Assembly (NCBI GenBank): GCA_003477185.1
Contig: DMTJ01000285.1
Location: forward strand, 1 to 11,072
DNA from: Lentisphaeria bacterium
GTDB lineage: Bacteria; Verrucomicrobiota; Lentisphaeria; JABSQK01; UBA12247
DNA length: 11,072 nt
Reading direction: 5' to 3'
Each line of letters begins with the position of its first letter. Within the stretch, counting starts at the first letter, position 1. Below are positions 1 to 6,363 of this stretch, piece after piece. Under the pieces are notes generated by a model, which saw only the letters and a program-made list of their open reading frames with translations, searched no databases and was not told the origin of the DNA. Both the position numbers and the translations under genes were made by a program.

Positions 1-2298
1 CGCCTTGTTGGCTTTCGCGTGAGCCCGATTCTCTGGACACGTTACGGCAAGAACGAGTTGAGCGCTGGCCGCGTGCAATCCGTCGCTCTGCGACTGATCT
101 GCGAGCGCGAAGGTGCCATCGATCTCTTTGAGCCGGAAGAGTACTGGAACCTCACGGCACACTTTCAGCCACAACCCGATGTCAAATTTGCGGCAAAGTT
201 GTCTCGGATCGGCGCGGACAAGGCCGAGGTCGGTAACGAAGCAACGGCACTGGCTGTGCAGGCCGCAGCACAGTCGGCAGACTTTTCCGTGGGAAAGGTC
301 ACGCGCACACGCCGTAAGCAAAAGGCGCAGCCCCCATTTATCACCAGTACACTTCAACAAGCCGCCAGCAGCAACCTGCGGATGTCTCCCAGCCAGACCA
401 TGCAGATCGCACAGGAGCTGTATGAAGGTGTAGAGCTTGATGGCGAGCCGGTCGGTATGATCACCTACATGCGTACTGACTCGGTGAATATCGCCAAGGA
501 AGCACAGGCTGCAACCAGAGAGTATGTCGAGGATGCATTCGGCGCAGAGTTCCTGCCCAAGAAACCACGCTCCTTTCGCTCCAGAGGAAACGCCCAGGAA
601 GCGCATGAAGCGATTCGTCCCACCGATGTCACCCGTACTCCGGCCGAACTCAAGAAGCTTGGCCTCTCTGCACAGCAACTCAAGCTCTACGAACTCATCT
701 GGTGCCGGTTTGTCGCCAGCCAAATGAGTGATTCCGAGTCTGAGATTCATGCCATTGAAATCGTAGGTAAGGCCAAAGAACCAGCAGGCGAAATTTCGGA
801 GCTTACCTTTCGCGCTTCAGCATCGAAAATAGTGTTCGCTGGGTATCAAAAAGTCTATGCGCTCAGCGACACCGAAGATTCAGATGAGTCCGATGAGCTT
901 GCCTCTGTGCCAGACCTCAACGATGGCCACGTCTGCACGCTGGCAGGGTTCGACTCGGACCAAAAGTTTACAGAGCCGCCCCCACGATTCAGTGAGGCGA
1001 CACTGGTCCGTGAGTTGGAACGCAATGGCATTGGTCGCCCGTCCACATATGCAGCGATCACACGGACCATCGTCAATCGTAAGTACGTGAACCGCGAGCA
1101 GCGCAAGCTTGTTCCCACCGATCTTGGCCAGACTGTAAACGGATTTCTGATCGACAAGCTTTCGGAGCTGTTTGCCGTGGACTTTACCGCTCGAATGGAG
1201 AGTGATCTCGATCAGGTAGAGCAAGGTGAGCGCGAGTGGCGTACAATGATGAGCGAATTCTATCGCGATCTCACCACGTGGGTAGAGCGGGCCCTGGCTT
1301 TGCCAGACACAGATGTCATGAATGAAATGCTCGCACTTTTTGGCCCGGACACCGAGTATGCACAAAATGGGCGCGGGCGCCAGCGCTATGACGACAAAAA
1401 GTTTGTCGAGGACCTCAAAGCCCGTCTCGAGAAGGGACAGAAGCTCAGTGAGCGCCAATGGGACGTAGTGATCGGGTTGCTCGTGAAATACGAGGAGCAG
1501 CTCCCGCAGTTGGAAGCCGTAGCCGAGAAGTATGGGTTAACCGAGAAAGTCGGTGACCAGCGTGCCGTGCAAGCCAAGCGCAACGAAGGCAGCCCCAGCT
1601 CTATGGCGATTTCACTATGCAACGCACTCGAGGCTGTTGAGACTTGGGAGCCGCCCACTAAGAAAGGACGCCGCACCTACGACGATCAAGAATTCTTCCT
1701 TTCACTCAAAGACCGGGTGGATGCAGAGAATGCACTGAGTCAGCCGCAGGAAGATGCTTTGCGCAAACTGATCGAAAAGTACTGCACGCAGCTTCCAGAC
1801 TACGATCAACTCGCCGAAACTTGGTCTCTTGTTTCGCGAGCAGTACGAGAAGAGTTGCATCAGCAGATTGGTGCACTGATCGCCATGTCTGCTGAGATTA
1901 AGGAATTTCCCGCCCCAGTCAAACGGGGACGCCGGACCTTCGATGAAAAAGACTTTGTGGATTCTCTGACGCAGCAGTTTGAAGCGCAGGGAAAACTCTC
2001 GGACCGTCAGGTAGGCGCACTCAAGAAAGTGCTCGGCCGACACGCAAAGGAGATTACTGACTTTGAGACCCGTTCAAAGGAACTGGGTATCGAGTCGGTA
2101 AACAAAGAGACAGGGTTCAGCTGTCCTGATTGCGATGACGGGAAGATCCTGGTACGAAGCAGCCGCGGGCGTACATTCTACGGCTGCAATGGCTACCCAA
2201 AGTGCCAGTTTACAGCGAAAGACCTCACGGAGCTCGAGCCATCCGCCTCTTCTGAAGCGGCTCCGGAACCTGCTCCGGAAACGACTTCTGAAGCTTGA
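1..2298 (+). CDS. topA: DNA topoisomerase I, 5'-truncated by window edge
   Basis: Type IA topoisomerase, which relaxes negative supercoils through a transient 5'-phosphotyrosyl link. The frame is open from base 1 (R-L-V-G-F-R-V-S-P-I-L-W matches the family core), so the GTG at 19 is internal and the Toprim domain lies outside the window. The catalytic Tyr is in I-T-Y-M-R-T-D-S, codon 466-468. Other family marks are S-A-G-R-V-Q-S near 60, H-E-A-I-R-P-T near 605-625 and E-L-E-R-N-G-I-G-R-P-S-T-Y near 1015-1050. The core ends about 1300. Three 55-residue repeats follow (1375-1539, 1666-1830, 1927-2091), then one four-Cys zinc finger (C-x2-C at 2122-2133, C-x5-C at 2185-2205) and an acidic Pro/Ala/Glu tail. 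Many family members carry several zinc ribbons; here one remains and the repeats take up the space. The stop lies 5 bp from the stop of the convergent HprK-like gene. Confidence 0.97.
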   Translation, partial: RLVGFRVSPILWTRYGKNELSAGRVQSVALRLICEREGAIDLFEPEEYWNLTAHFQPQPDVKFAAKLSRIGADKAEVGNEATALAVQAAAQSADFSVGKVTRTRRKQKAQPPFITSTLQQAASSNLRMSPSQTMQIAQELYEGVELDGEPVGMITYMRTDSVNIAKEAQAATREYVEDAFGAEFLPKKPRSFRSRGNAQEAHEAIRPTDVTRTPAELKKLGLSAQQLKLYELIWCRFVASQMSDSESEIHAIEIVGKAKEPAGEISELTFRASASKIVFAGYQKVYALSDTEDSDESDELASVPDLNDGHVCTLAGFDSDQKFTEPPPRFSEATLVRELERNGIGRPSTYAAITRTIVNRKYVNREQRKLVPTDLGQTVNGFLIDKLSELFAVDFTARMESDLDQVEQGEREWRTMMSEFYRDLTTWVERALALPDTDVMNEMLALFGPDTEYAQNGRGRQRYDDKKFVEDLKARLEKGQKLSERQWDVVIGLLVKYEEQLPQLEAVAEKYGLTEKVGDQRAVQAKRNEGSPSSMAISLCNALEAVETWEPPTKKGRRTYDDQEFFLSLKDRVDAENALSQPQEDALRKLIEKYCTQLPDYDQLAETWSLVSRAVREELHQQIGALIAMSAEIKEFPAPVKRGRRTFDEKDFVDSLTQQFEAQGKLSDRQVGALKKVLGRHAKEITDFETRSKELGIESVNKETGFSCPDCDDGKILVRSSRGRTFYGCNGYPKCQFTAKDLTELEPSASSEAAPEPAPETTSEA
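1375..2091 (+). repeat. Three 55-residue repeats in the TopA C-terminal region
   Basis: Protein-level repeats at 1375-1539, 1666-1830 and 1927-2091, each exactly 165 bp. Each opens with G-R-(R/Q)-(T/R)-(Y/F)-D-(D/E) and a Phe three or four residues later. A conserved L-S-x-x-Q lies mid-repeat, followed by a helix-like Leu/Val/Ile-rich segment and a second acidic helix. Linkers of 126 bp and 96 bp separate the units. The copies diverge at DNA level, so this is an old duplication. The basic start of each unit suggests DNA contact, but that is inference. Confidence 0.8.
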
Positions 2299-2303
2299 CC
2301 TGA

Positions 2304-3047
2304 TCAGGCGCTGAGGTCCCGTCTGATCGTCTGATCGATTTCTTCGCTATCCAGCGAGAATCGCAGTCGCTTAAGCGGGGCCGCAGTAGCAAGAGTCATT
2401 GTCGCTGCTGTACGGACGCCAAGCGCCGGATCCTCGGTACCATAAGGTGCGCAGAGTAGCAAGCCCATAGCATCCAGCGGAGTGTCGAGCTTGCGAACTT
2501 CGCACGTTTCTGCTTGCTCGAGCAGGTAAATGCTGGCCAGTGGTAGACTCGGCTCCGGAGTGTCTTTCAATCGCCAGAATGGTTGATTCACGACAGTAAA
2601 TCCGCTTGCACTACATTGCAGCCAGTTGATTTCATCGTTGATGACTTGGTGCCTTGCCGACAGCAGGCGTGAGATCGTAGTCTTACCAGTTCCGCTCACC
2701 CCGCAAAATATCACGGCACGTCCCTCGAAATCCACCGACGAAGCATGCAGCAGAGGGGCTCCGCGAAGTCCGCACAGCGCGCAGAAGATATCCCGCAGAA
2801 TCAGGTAGTGGTCGTGCGTCGACAAGGCGGGTACATGGGTGATGCACAGGGTTTTGCTGCGGAACGTTAGGTCACAGCAATGTCGCGCCATCCCCTTGTG
2901 GTAGGTCTCTGCCGATGCCCGTACATCGCACGTCCAGTCGGGGGTAGGCACCTCACGAAACTCAATGAATGCGGCTGGGGGCGCGGCCGATGGGAGTCGC
3001 AAGAGAGTCCCAAGAGATTGTGGTGTGCCTGACAACTGGACCGACAC
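2304..3047 (-). CDS. HPr kinase-like P-loop protein (HprK-related)
   Basis: Resembles the catalytic domain of HPr serine kinase/phosphorylase and the HprK-related kinases found beside PqqD-like proteins. With the start used here (GTG 3047, 247 aa) the Walker A loop G-V-S-G-T-G-K-T-T is at residues 116-124. It is preceded by an L-L-H-A-S-S-V strand and followed about 20 residues later by I-N-D-E, which fits the acidic Mg/phosphate motif of HprK. No N-terminal sensor domain or membrane helix is seen. The start is uncertain: the open frame runs up to a GTG at 3206, but that would overlap the upstream membrane-protein gene by 134 bp with unconvincing sequence, and no clear ribosome site precedes 3047. 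Protein-like sequence (S-W-A-V-L-I-G-G) just upstream of 3047 hints at a non-standard start. This is the last gene of the operon. Its substrate is unknown; true HPr is not encoded nearby. Confidence 0.8.
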   Translation of the reverse strand: MSVQLSGTPQSLGTLLRLPSAAPPAAFIEFREVPTPDWTCDVRASAETYHKGMARHCCDLTFRSKTLCITHVPALSTHDHYLILRDIFCALCGLRGAPLLHASSVDFEGRAVIFCGVSGTGKTTISRLLSARHQVINDEINWLQCSASGFTVVNQPFWRLKDTPEPSLPLASIYLLEQAETCEVRKLDTPLDAMGLLLCAPYGTEDPALGVRTAATMTLATAAPLKRLRFSLDSEEIDQTIRRDLSA

Positions 3048-3072
3048 ACCGCCGATTAAAACGGCCCACGAT

Positions 3073-3633
3073 TCAGACGTCTTCGTCGTCCGGAACCTCG
3101 TCTTGAAAGCGCTCCATGCGCTCTTCGCGTAGCTCGAGCTGTGCTTTGGTAAACAGGCCCAGAACGAAGCCCCCAAGGATTCCAGCGAGCAGGCCAATGA
3201 TCCCACCTATAAACGCAAGCTTATTGGGATCGGCGCCGAGAGCCATGGCAACGATAAGACCACCGCCAATTCCACAGATGACGCCGCAGCAGCCAGCGAG
3301 GATTGCTCCCAACAACGGTAGACTCACCCGGGTCCAGCGCAATTCACTGACTAGTCCCATGATCATGCCGAGCGGTGACCCGACGACAAATCCTGTAAGT
3401 GCGCCAGTAACGGCACCCGCCGCAGCCATGGCCAGCAGGAGCGTAATCCCGCGCTCCTGAGCGATCCCGATGATCAAGCCCAGTAGCCCGGATGCACCGG
3501 TGCCAAAAAATCCTCCAATACCCGCACCGAGAACTGCGGTGAAGATGATCGCACCCAAGGTGCTAACTGAATCGACGTCTTCGTACTCCTGGTACTCCTC
3601 GTCGTCAAAGTCGGCGCTTGCAGCTTCAGCCAT
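3073..3633 (-). CDS. Glycine-rich multi-helix membrane protein, unknown function
   Basis: Not recognised. The 186-residue product has an acidic head (10 Asp/Glu in the first 21 residues), then about four strongly hydrophobic, glycine-rich segments (roughly 24-58, 63-95, 105-132, 139-161) with closely spaced Gly resembling glycine-zipper helix packing. It ends in a charged tail (R-E-E-R-M-E-R) and an acidic terminus. I chose ATG 3633 because it overlaps the upstream peptidase stop by 8 bp (ATGGCTGA) and has GGGAG eight bases upstream. ATG 3669, with GAAGG nine bases upstream, is an alternative adding 12 residues. An integral membrane role, perhaps as anchor or pore for the other products of the operon, is inference only. 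Confidence 0.8.
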   Translation of the reverse strand: MAEAASADFDDEEYQEYEDVDSVSTLGAIIFTAVLGAGIGGFFGTGASGLLGLIIGIAQERGITLLLAMAAAGAVTGALTGFVVGSPLGMIMGLVSELRWTRVSLPLLGAILAGCCGVICGIGGGLIVAMALGADPNKLAFIGGIIGLLAGILGGFVLGLFTKAQLELREERMERFQDEVPDDEDV

Positions 3634-4027
3634 AACCGGCGCTCCCACATCTGGTTGATCTTGCACCATCGTACATTGCCTTCACTGGGCGCAGCATGCA
3701 AGCCAATCGTGGCAAGAGAACCGGAATGCGGTGCCTACGCCCCGCTCGCTTGAAACTACGGACTCGGCCTACGATTGCATCTGCGGCCACAGCAGGGTCA
3801 AGGTTTGCCCGGTTGTCACCGCGAAACCCAGCGCGCCCGAGGTAGCGATGGACGATGAGCTGGCCATCCCGTACGTAGACACCGATATCACCCGCAGAAA
3901 GGGAGCGTCTAAGCGGCGTGACGTGCGCAATATCACCGGGGAGGAGGGTGGGAACCATGCTGTTGCTAGTGACGCGAAACTCTCCGCTCTGTGCGATAAC
4001 AGCTCGCCAGGTATTCACCGAAGGCAT
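3626..4027 (-). CDS. Small S24/S26-family peptidase, Ser/His (SipW-like) type
   Basis: A 133-residue protein with the signal-peptidase/LexA-type fold signature. S-N-S-M-V-P-T-L-L-P-G-D at 21-32 supplies the probable nucleophile Ser23. A-G-D-I at 45-48 and L-I-V-H-R at 57-61 place His60 where bacterial SPase I has Lys; archaeal and ER-type signal peptidases and SipW use His there. R-G-D-N-R-A-N-L-D-P at 69-78 matches the conserved G-D-x-x-x-S/N-x-D box. No N-terminal membrane helix is visible, unlike true signal peptidases; a C-terminal weakly hydrophobic stretch (about 101-115) might associate with membrane. The ATG lies 2 bp after the stop of the secreted-protein gene, so translation is probably coupled. 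It may process a product of this operon, but no cleavage substrate is shown. Confidence 0.78.
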   Translation of the reverse strand: MPSVNTWRAVIAQSGEFRVTSNSMVPTLLPGDIAHVTPLRRSLSAGDIGVYVRDGQLIVHRYLGRAGFRGDNRANLDPAVAADAIVGRVRSFKRAGRRHRIPVLLPRLACMLRPVKAMYDGARSTRCGSAGYG

Positions 4028-4029
4028 GG

Positions 4030-4974
4030 TTAGTTCTGCGGGAAGCTGATCGTGCCGGCGGCGGCCTGTATCCAGTACCCGGAGAAGGCTTCTAGCTGGA
4101 GACTTGCTAACGAAAGGGACTGGTATTCCTCGCCATCCCAGTTCATTGCGGTCTCAACGATCGATTCAGGATCGCTGACATTGCTGCGGATGCCTGAGCC
4201 AGTTAAGTTCCAGCCAGCGGCAAGTGAGACTGTGTTGTGGGAGACTGGCTGGCCGCTTACAGGAACCTGTGGGGCACTGTCGCTAGAGAATAGCCAAAAG
4301 CCAGCGTAGGCTGCCGGCGTTTCGTCAGCCTGCCAATTATCGCTCTCCCAGATCCAGAGATCACCCACCGAGTGCGTGTGCAACTCTGCCAAGCCCTGAT
4401 CGGTCGCGTTAAAGGGCAGAGCGAGCAGGTTCCAGCCCTTCTGAAGATCCAAATAGAATTCGTACGGGTGCGAGAGGGCATCGAACTCGTCAATGTTTCT
4501 AATGCCATCACGGTCCGAGTCTAGGAGCGGCTCTGCCCCCAGTGCGCCAAAAAAGTCGCTTTCCCAAGCGTCCGACAGCCCGTCAAAATCCAGGTCATCG
4601 GCAACGGAGTAGGTAAGGTCAAACGGGCTAAATGAAGACCAGTCGCCGATATTGCCAGCCCTGTCCTTGGCCCGGCAGCGCCACTCATAAAGAGCTGAGT
4701 CGAGGTCACGGCGAACGAGAAAGCCTGAGTCAGTCCACTGTCCTGCTTGGCCTGCAAGCTGGAACTCATACTCGGCGACACCGGACAACGCGTCGGTCGC
4801 CGAAGCGGAGAAGCGCACGTAGAAATCTTGAATCGAGGCGGCGGATTCTGGCGTCAGCAGCGTCGGGGCAAGAGGCGCTGTCATGTCCACGGTAAATGCG
4901 CCAGACGTCACCTGCGGAGCGGCAACTGCGCCAAGCGCGAGAAAACAGAGGATGCAACTGATTCGAGGGATCAT
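4030..4974 (-). CDS. Secreted protein: Ig/FN3-like domain, Ca-type motifs, two G-W-N modules
   Basis: A 314-residue exported protein. Residues 1-19 form a Sec signal peptide (I-P-R, hydrophobic core, A-V-A-A before P20). Residues 30-123 look like a bacterial Ig/fibronectin-III-type fold (D-x-x-S-G-V-x-E-Y-E-F; Y-E-W-R-C-R-A-K-D-R-A-G-N). Two calcium-type motifs follow: D-L-D-F-D-G-L-S-D-A-W-E at 127-138 and D-S-D-R-D-G-I-R-N-I-D-E-F at 152-164, the thrombospondin-3-like pattern common in Verrucomicrobiota secreted proteins. The C-terminal half holds two related modules that start G-W-N-L (180 and 254) and end G-F-W/G-Y-W (225-227, 299-301). No PEP-CTERM or LPXTG sorting signal is seen at the end. 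ATG 4974 is preferred over a longer frame to 5031 because it creates the signal peptide and has AAGG five bases upstream; it sits 1 bp after the PqqD-like stop. Role unknown; it could be structural or the substrate of the neighbouring genes. Confidence 0.87.
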   Translation of the reverse strand: MIPRISCILCFLALGAVAAPQVTSGAFTVDMTAPLAPTLLTPESAASIQDFYVRFSASATDALSGVAEYEFQLAGQAGQWTDSGFLVRRDLDSALYEWRCRAKDRAGNIGDWSSFSPFDLTYSVADDLDFDGLSDAWESDFFGALGAEPLLDSDRDGIRNIDEFDALSHPYEFYLDLQKGWNLLALPFNATDQGLAELHTHSVGDLWIWESDNWQADETPAAYAGFWLFSSDSAPQVPVSGQPVSHNTVSLAAGWNLTGSGIRSNVSDPESIVETAMNWDGEEYQSLSLASLQLEAFSGYWIQAAAGTISFPQN

Positions 4975-4975
4975 A

Positions 4976-5308
4976 TCAGCCTTCGAAAAACGGATCCGAG
5001 AAGTTCGGGCAGTTGTTTGCTGCCACAACAAGTGGGGCCGAGCTTACGATCGCAGGGGTGCCTGAAAATGTAGCCTGGATTGAAACCGGGGCGTCACTGG
5101 TGCCGAGTAGGTCACGCTCGGCGAGTTCGCTAACGAAAGCAGAAAGTTCGTGCTCGGCTAGTTCAGCCTCGCCCAAGTGTGCCCAGGCCCAAGCGGCGCT
5201 TTCATTCAAGACATGTATGAACTCATTCTTTTGGTCGATCAGGACAAACTGCCTGTCAACTTCGACGATAATCACGTCGTCACGGCGCTTATTCGGACTC
5301 GCTGTCAT
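4976..5308 (-). CDS. PqqD-like peptide-binding protein with Cys-containing C-terminal tail
   Basis: PqqD-family proteins bind the leader of a ribosomal peptide and hand it to a modifying enzyme. Residues 12-69 of 110 fit the family: a strand pair ending F-V-L-I-D, then F-I-H-V-L-N-E-S-A-A-W-A-W (the usual L-N-x-x-A/G-x-x-x-W/I element), then an E-L-x-x-F-V-x-E-L helix and a D-L-L end. Beyond this is a 40-residue extension not needed for the fold, ending P-L-V-V-A-A-N-N-C-P with an aromatic, acidic terminus. I chose ATG 5308; a GTG at 5320 is possible. Neither has a strong ribosome site. It is the first gene of the operon. The downstream HprK-like gene strengthens the assignment, because PqqD-like and HprK-related proteins are known partners. 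No radical SAM or other peptide-modifying enzyme is within the window. Confidence 0.75.
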   Translation of the reverse strand: MTASPNKRRDDVIIVEVDRQFVLIDQKNEFIHVLNESAAWAWAHLGEAELAEHELSAFVSELAERDLLGTSDAPVSIQATFSGTPAIVSSAPLVVAANNCPNFSDPFFEG

Positions 5309-5375
5309 CAAGGGTACCACGAGAAAGTATGGGTGTGCTTAGTTTTGACCCTATACAATACTCCGAGCCAATGAC
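5309..5375. promoter_or_regulatory. Divergent intergenic region between the PqqD-like operon and the 5376 gene
   Basis: This 67 bp gap is the only upstream space for both divergent units, so promoters for both probably lie here or inside the adjoining gene starts. The most AT-rich element is CTATACAATAC (5351-5361), which could serve as a weak -10 box on either strand. I see no well-spaced -35 partner and no clear operator palindrome. The call rests on position, not on a convincing promoter match. Confidence 0.35.
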
Positions 5376-6341
5376 TTGTCACGCCCCGCAGATCATTTTC
5401 TTAGGCATGACCCGTCGCCTGGCGGCTGGCGAATTGTCGCTGGGAAACTATCTGTACCGCTTTCTGCCAACCCGATCATCCATGCGAGGCCACGCATCTT
5501 TATCGCCCTGATATTTCTGAGCATCGCGATGATGCTCTTCAGCTATCGCTTCAAGAAATTCCGAATTCGAGAAAATGACCACGTCAGCATGATGGCGCGG
5601 ATCTTCGGAAATGACACGTCCACGACCTTCTTCGGCTGCGTTTGTCTGCTCGGGGTGATTGCGACGATCGTCAGAGTTCAGCCCGCTCCAACTGTGGCTG
5701 CGGAAGAACGAAGAGCACGCCTAGTCCGAGAACGAATGGCGATGGTCCGGCATCTTGGCAATAAGATTGCTGGTGAAGCCCCCCCCGGAGCACAGGTGTT
5801 ATTGATTGATTTCGCGCGGGCTACGGGCAGTTCCACGGATCCGATGATAGAGCGAACCCGCGAGGTTCTCGATGATTGCTTCAACAACCGGCTGAAGCTT
5901 GCGTCCGTCGAGCTCTTCAATTGCAGCCCTACGCAGCGGGACCACCGCTCGATTGTTGGCGCACTGCAGTTGACCAACAAGCAATTCGATATGTTCGTGA
6001 AGCGCAACCCCCAATGCAACGTGATCCTGTCGCTGGTGGGCTTGCCGAATGAGTTCGAGAACAGCCACTCGTATTTTAAGCTGAGGAAAGGGGAGATCAT
6101 GCTCGCGGTCTATTCCGAGGACATCTACTACTACGGGAGCTATATCGCCTCGGGAGCTGTCACCTTCTGCGCCGCTCCGAAGAGATTTACCGAGTATGAC
6201 CTCAGCTGGGAGCCCAGCGAAAACACGACGCGAGACTTTGAGCATCACCATCTCCTGATTACGAAAGAGAACCTGCTCAGCTTTGCCGAGAAGAATCGGC
6301 GCATGATCTGGATTAAGCCACAGGCTGCGATTAGGAACTAG
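5376..6341 (+). CDS. Two-helix membrane protein with soluble C-terminal domain, unknown
   Basis: Not recognised. The 321-residue product has a basic N-terminus, two hydrophobic helices (about 40-57 and 82-100) and then a coiled, Arg/Glu-rich stretch (107-131) leading to a roughly 190-residue soluble domain. That domain alternates strand-like and helix-like segments (V-L-L-I-D-F at 141-146, N-V-I-L-S-L-V-G at 215-222, I-M-L-A-V-Y at 241-246) and is rich in Tyr and His near its end. With both helices inserted as a hairpin, both termini would share one side of the membrane. The start is TTG 5376; no ATG occurs in frame before 5529, which would remove the first helix, and no ribosome site is clear. 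A run of eight C lies at 5779-5786. Stops of this gene and the convergent VWA gene are 22 bp apart. Divergent placement beside the PqqD-like operon may be functional or accidental. Confidence 0.72.
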   Translation: MSRPADHFLRHDPSPGGWRIVAGKLSVPLSANPIIHARPRIFIALIFLSIAMMLFSYRFKKFRIRENDHVSMMARIFGNDTSTTFFGCVCLLGVIATIVRVQPAPTVAAEERRARLVRERMAMVRHLGNKIAGEAPPGAQVLLIDFARATGSSTDPMIERTREVLDDCFNNRLKLASVELFNCSPTQRDHRSIVGALQLTNKQFDMFVKRNPQCNVILSLVGLPNEFENSHSYFKLRKGEIMLAVYSEDIYYYGSYIASGAVTFCAAPKRFTEYDLSWEPSENTTRDFEHHHLLITKENLLSFAEKNRRMIWIKPQAAIRN

Positions 6342-6363
6342 CCAAGGCCCTATGGCGGCCCCG

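Noticed and set aside
880..1458. Minus-strand 192-codon open frame inside topA.
   Set aside because: Antisense to strongly conserved topoisomerase core sequence; no family resemblance.
3048..3206. Longer N-terminus for the HprK-like protein.
   Set aside because: Most of it overlaps the real membrane-protein gene in another frame. The last dozen residues might still belong to the protein, so the start is flagged as uncertain.
6342..6363. Possible bidirectional terminator between convergent genes (GGCC-CTATGGC-GGCC).
   Set aside because: Only a four-base stem from self-complementary GGCC and no T run; not convincing.
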